The position numbers and the translations under genes were made by a program. Of a stretch of DNA of 7,945 nt, positions 5,334 through 7,945 are shown one piece after another. Numbering within the stretch: the first letter of the stretch is position 1; every line of letters begins with the position of its first letter. This stretch comes from an uncultured Fibrobacterota bacterium. GTDB taxonomy: Bacteria; Fibrobacterota; Chitinivibrionia; Chitinivibrionales; CAIOZP01. The notes under the pieces are model-generated. The model made no database searches. It saw nothing but the letters and a program-made list of their open reading frames with translations, and was not told the DNA's origin. Location of the stretch: assembly GCA_903862805.1 (NCBI GenBank), contig CAIOZP010000470.1, positions 1 to 7,945 of the forward strand, read 5' to 3'.

Positions 5334-7646
5334 TCAAAACAAACTGATCTTGCCGCCTGCGATTTCGTCGAAATTTTTGCCGATGGTTTCGAGGATGGAA
5401 TCGGCGACCGGTCTCAACTGTGTTTCTACATAGTGATTGTAGTCGGGTGGCGAAGAGATTTTCCCGATTGGTTGCGGACCGGCTTTGGTGATGATGTATC
5501 GAATGCGGCTGCCGGGTTTATCGAGAAGTTTGGCAGCCTGCGCATGTGGCGGAATGTGGCCGTTTTCGTAGTCACCGCTATCTTTGCGAAGACGTTTTGA
5601 ATAGATCAGCAGGTCGTCAAGGCGACCGTCTTTGAGATCGGCGACAACCGAGCAGATGTATTCTTCCACCGGTTCGCCGTGGAAGACCATCATGTAAAGT
5701 TTCTGCTGAAAAGTTTTGGCAAGATTTGTCCAGTCAGTTCTTGCAGATTCCATTCCTTTGAAAACCAGCGATTCGATGCCGTCATTTGCGATCAGCCCGC
5801 AATAGCGTTTCTTCGTTCCTTTGCCGCTTCCGGATCGTGAAGTTGGTATCAGCAGTTTGATGAAATGCTGGTCGAACTCCAGCTCCAAAAATGACTCGAC
5901 TCCGAATTCATCTTTGAGTGATTTTTTGAAATACTTGTTGACCGATGCGACAATGGTTTCCGCTTTGTCAATCGCACCGAAACCGGCATCGGGGCCAAAA
6001 AGCACGAAGACCGAATCGGTATCGCCGTAAAGCACGCGGCACTCAAATTCATTTTCGATGTATGCGATTGTGCGGCGAAGAATCTGCTGACCACTGAGCG
6101 TGATTGATTCGGCAAGTTGTGGATCGAAGAAGCGGCAGCCGGTGGAACCGAGCACTCCGTAGAAGCTGTTCATCAGCACTTTGATCGCATTTGACAAGGC
6201 TTCGTTGTGGTCGCGTTTGGCCTGTGCGCGGGCATCGAGCAGTTCCTCGACGATGACCGGCATCAATGCGAGGTCGCGGGCGAAAGATGTTCCGGCAGGA
6301 TTTTTCACCATGTTTGAAGTCTTGTTTTTCTGCGCAAGCGGATCGATGCAGAAGGTGCGCATGATCGATGGATAGAGACTCTTGAAATCGAGGAGGATTA
6401 CGTGTTCGTACAGACCGGCATCGGGTTCGATCACGAAACCACCGATCAGTTGCTGACCGTAAAGCGGAATATCGGCGAGATCACCTGCGACGAATCCGGC
6501 ACGATGAAGTCTCGGCAGATAAACGTGATCGAAAGCCGCGACACTTCCTCCTATTCTGTCAATCATCAGCCCCGATCTTTTAGAGCGTTCGATTGCGTTT
6601 GGAATAAGCCCAGCGGCATCGAAAACGCGTCGTGTGAGAACGGCATCCTGAAGATTGTATATAGCGAGTGATTGCTTGTCGTGGGCGAAAAGGCGGTTGA
6701 TCTCGTCGGTTTTTTCGCTGCCTTCAAGTGTGATTGTTTTATGCTCGCCCAAAAGATCACTCGCGACATTTTCGAGCGACAGGCTTTCGTAAAAACGTCC
6801 TCCGGCACGAAGCATAAGCGGGCCGTCGAGCACCGCACGTCCGGGAATTTTTGCGACAAATTTCCGCGGATCGTTGCTCTGTGGATAGATTCGCGACGGC
6901 CATTCGCGGCCGATATCGAAATGAATGCCAAGTTCGCGGCAGCGCGTTTGCATAACATTGAAATCGAAGCCGACAATGTTCCAGCCGATGAGCAAATCGG
7001 GGTTCTCTGTCTTGACATGTGCGAAAAAAGCCAGGAGCATATCCTTTTCGCGATGGAAGCAGCGCACGTTCTCAAGTTTTATTTCAGGGCCGGTAATGAA
7101 AACAGCATCGGTCTCGCCGCTGCATGCAATCGAATAGACAAGGGACGCGGTTTCGTTGGTCTCGATATCGATCGACATTGTTTTCAGCGGCACAGATCCA
7201 TCGAATCCACGCATCTTTGGATTGCGAAAAAACAGCGCATGATTGACAAAATGCGATTCGCCTTCGACCGTAAAAGTTCCGGCAACGTGACGCTCCATAA
7301 GATAACGATCGAGCGGATGAATATCGCTTTCGAAAACGGCGATGCCGTGATGCCGCAATGATGCGGCGGCATTTTTCATCGCTTCATGGGTCTTGAAATA
7401 GAGACAGTCAACAGCAACGCCGTCCATTGTTTTCATTGACATAATGCGACGTTCGGCAAGGTCATGCAGATTATGGATTTTTGCAGAGGAAGGGATGAAG
7501 AACAATGGTCGGAAATTATCTACAACGATTTTGATCGGCACATCGGTATGAAGAGGCGCGGCCCAGAAGATCATTTCAAAGCGATCGGGAAGATCGAGAC
7601 ATTCGGCGGTCAGTAGAAAACAGGTGCGGATGATTTCATCGGCCAT
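5334..7646 (-). CDS. polB: DNA polymerase II (family B) with proofreading exonuclease
   Basis: This 770-residue family B DNA polymerase resembles Escherichia coli Pol II, which restarts and proofreads synthesis at damaged templates. The 3'-5' exonuclease motifs are intact: Exo I SIDIETN (158-164; Asp160, Glu162), Exo II GWNIVGFDF (221-229; Asn223, Asp228) and Exo III YNLQD (330-334; Asp334). The polymerase motifs are intact too: motif A LLDFKSLYPSI (418-428; Asp420), motif B KVLMNSFYG (489-497), motif C YGDTDS (540-545; Asp542, Asp544) and KKRY (612-615). The string DFKSLYPSIMRTF with following IDP is close to the Pol II version of motif A. The C terminus KISLF resembles a beta-clamp-binding tail. 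Length is close to the 783 residues of E. coli Pol II. GGAG at 7656-7659, nine bases upstream, supports this start. The gene follows the AraC-type gene by 37 bases and is probably co-transcribed with it. No LexA-like box was recognised in the visible gap; the operon promoter lies outside the window. Confidence 0.96.
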   Translation of the reverse strand: MADEIIRTCFLLTAECLDLPDRFEMIFWAAPLHTDVPIKIVVDNFRPLFFIPSSAKIHNLHDLAERRIMSMKTMDGVAVDCLYFKTHEAMKNAAASLRHHGIAVFESDIHPLDRYLMERHVAGTFTVEGESHFVNHALFFRNPKMRGFDGSVPLKTMSIDIETNETASLVYSIACSGETDAVFITGPEIKLENVRCFHREKDMLLAFFAHVKTENPDLLIGWNIVGFDFNVMQTRCRELGIHFDIGREWPSRIYPQSNDPRKFVAKIPGRAVLDGPLMLRAGGRFYESLSLENVASDLLGEHKTITLEGSEKTDEINRLFAHDKQSLAIYNLQDAVLTRRVFDAAGLIPNAIERSKRSGLMIDRIGGSVAAFDHVYLPRLHRAGFVAGDLADIPLYGQQLIGGFVIEPDAGLYEHVILLDFKSLYPSIMRTFCIDPLAQKNKTSNMVKNPAGTSFARDLALMPVIVEELLDARAQAKRDHNEALSNAIKVLMNSFYGVLGSTGCRFFDPQLAESITLSGQQILRRTIAYIENEFECRVLYGDTDSVFVLFGPDAGFGAIDKAETIVASVNKYFKKSLKDEFGVESFLELEFDQHFIKLLIPTSRSGSGKGTKKRYCGLIANDGIESLVFKGMESARTDWTNLAKTFQQKLYMMVFHGEPVEEYICSVVADLKDGRLDDLLIYSKRLRKDSGDYENGHIPPHAQAAKLLDKPGSRIRYIITKAGPQPIGKISSPPDYNHYVETQLRPVADSILETIGKNFDEIAGGKISLF

Positions 7647-7682
7647 CGGAAATATCTCCGGAAGATGCGCGGTGAAGGATGA

Positions 7683-7945
7683 TCAGCCGACTTTGTGCTT
7701 GTCGCGGTACTGGTATGGAGTGCAACCGGAGAACCGGCGGAAGCTTTTTTCCATTTCGTCCATCGAACTGAATCCGCAGAGCCGTGCCACGTTTGATTCA
7801 CCGGCGTGTGAACTGCGCAGGCGTTCTTTAGCCATTTCGACGCGGGCCGAAGCAAGGAACTCGGAGGCATTCATGCCGTACCGTTTACGAAGGATTTTGT
7901 CGAGTCTCTGCCGCGAAACTGAAAGCCGCTCGGTAATGGTCGCAA
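7683..7945 (-). CDS. AraC-family transcriptional regulator, C-terminal DNA-binding domain (partial)
   Basis: The open frame continues upstream past the right window edge, so only the last 86 residues are visible. They form nearly a complete AraC/XylS double helix-turn-helix. The first unit is LSVSRQRLDKILRKRYGMNASEFL-like (7-30 of the visible part), in the classic form of a serine/arginine recognition helix followed by G-M-x-x-x-E-F/Y-L. A linking helix with ARVEMAKERL (33-42) comes next. The second unit contains CGFSSMDEMEKSFRRFSG (56-73) followed by TPYQYR (75-80), the signature end of the family. The protein stops six residues after that signature, so no methyltransferase or other domain follows, which rules out an Ada-type fusion. 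The N-terminal sensing domain is not visible, so the signal is unknown. It lies 37 bases upstream of polB on the same strand; autoregulation or control of polB is only inference. Confidence 0.92.
   Translation of the reverse strand, partial: ATITERLSVSRQRLDKILRKRYGMNASEFLASARVEMAKERLRSSHAGESNVARLCGFSSMDEMEKSFRRFSGCTPYQYRDKHKVG

Noticed and set aside
6672..7361. Plus-strand open frame of 229 codons inside polB
   Set aside because: It is antisense to the exonuclease domain, where all motifs are conserved in the polB frame; no ribosome site or domain supports it.
7683..7945. Ada-type fusion of AraC domain with alkyltransferase, which would suit a polB neighbour
   Set aside because: The protein ends a few residues after the helix-turn-helix signature, so no methyltransferase domain follows.
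1..7945. Defence island, prophage, transposon or CRISPR array
   Set aside because: No transposase, integrase, direct-repeat array, target duplication or nuclease/toxin module was seen; the tRNA-Leu 3' end is not followed by an integrase gene or by a repeated copy of its end within the window.

Overview
This is a bacterial chromosomal segment with dense coding, clear Shine-Dalgarno sequences and, by eye, a GC content near one half. Five protein genes are recognisable, along with a leucine tRNA and the first codons of one further gene at the left edge. The lineage cannot be fixed from this window. A family B DNA polymerase of the Pol II type, a membrane-free multi-PAS hybrid kinase and a tRNA with encoded CCA fit a free-living Gram-negative bacterium. 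Strong ribosome binding sites (GGAGG, AAGGAG, AAGGA) argue against typical Bacteroidota.

Layout. Positions 1-53 (minus) hold the start of an unidentified gene. Positions 54-315 are an AT-rich non-coding stretch with a candidate promoter, a palindrome and a weak nested inverted repeat. A tRNA-Leu(CAG) lies at 316-401 (minus). Diverging from it on the plus strand are an inositol-monophosphatase-family phosphatase (512-1285) and folC (1287-2546), separated by one base and almost certainly one operon. folC ends tail-to-tail with a 901-residue cytoplasmic hybrid histidine kinase on the minus strand (2534-5239); the two coding regions overlap by 13 bp. Upstream of the kinase, also on the minus strand, are a complete Pol II-type polymerase gene (polB, 5334-7646) and the C-terminal DNA-binding half of an AraC-family regulator (7683 to the window end).

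How the genes relate. The phosphatase/folC pair is metabolic: folC acts in folate biosynthesis, and the phosphatase hydrolyses a small phosphomonoester of uncertain identity. The araC-type gene and polB are 37 bp apart with no visible terminator, so they are probably co-transcribed. The kinase is preceded by a 94-bp gap containing a palindrome that overlaps a TATATT-like element, which suggests its own control. No response regulator with an output domain lies beside it. I found no CRISPR array, insertion sequence, phage module or defence cassette. The window is mostly ordinary chromosome, and the points worth a second look are the polB neighbourhood, the orphan hybrid kinase and the palindromes near gene starts.
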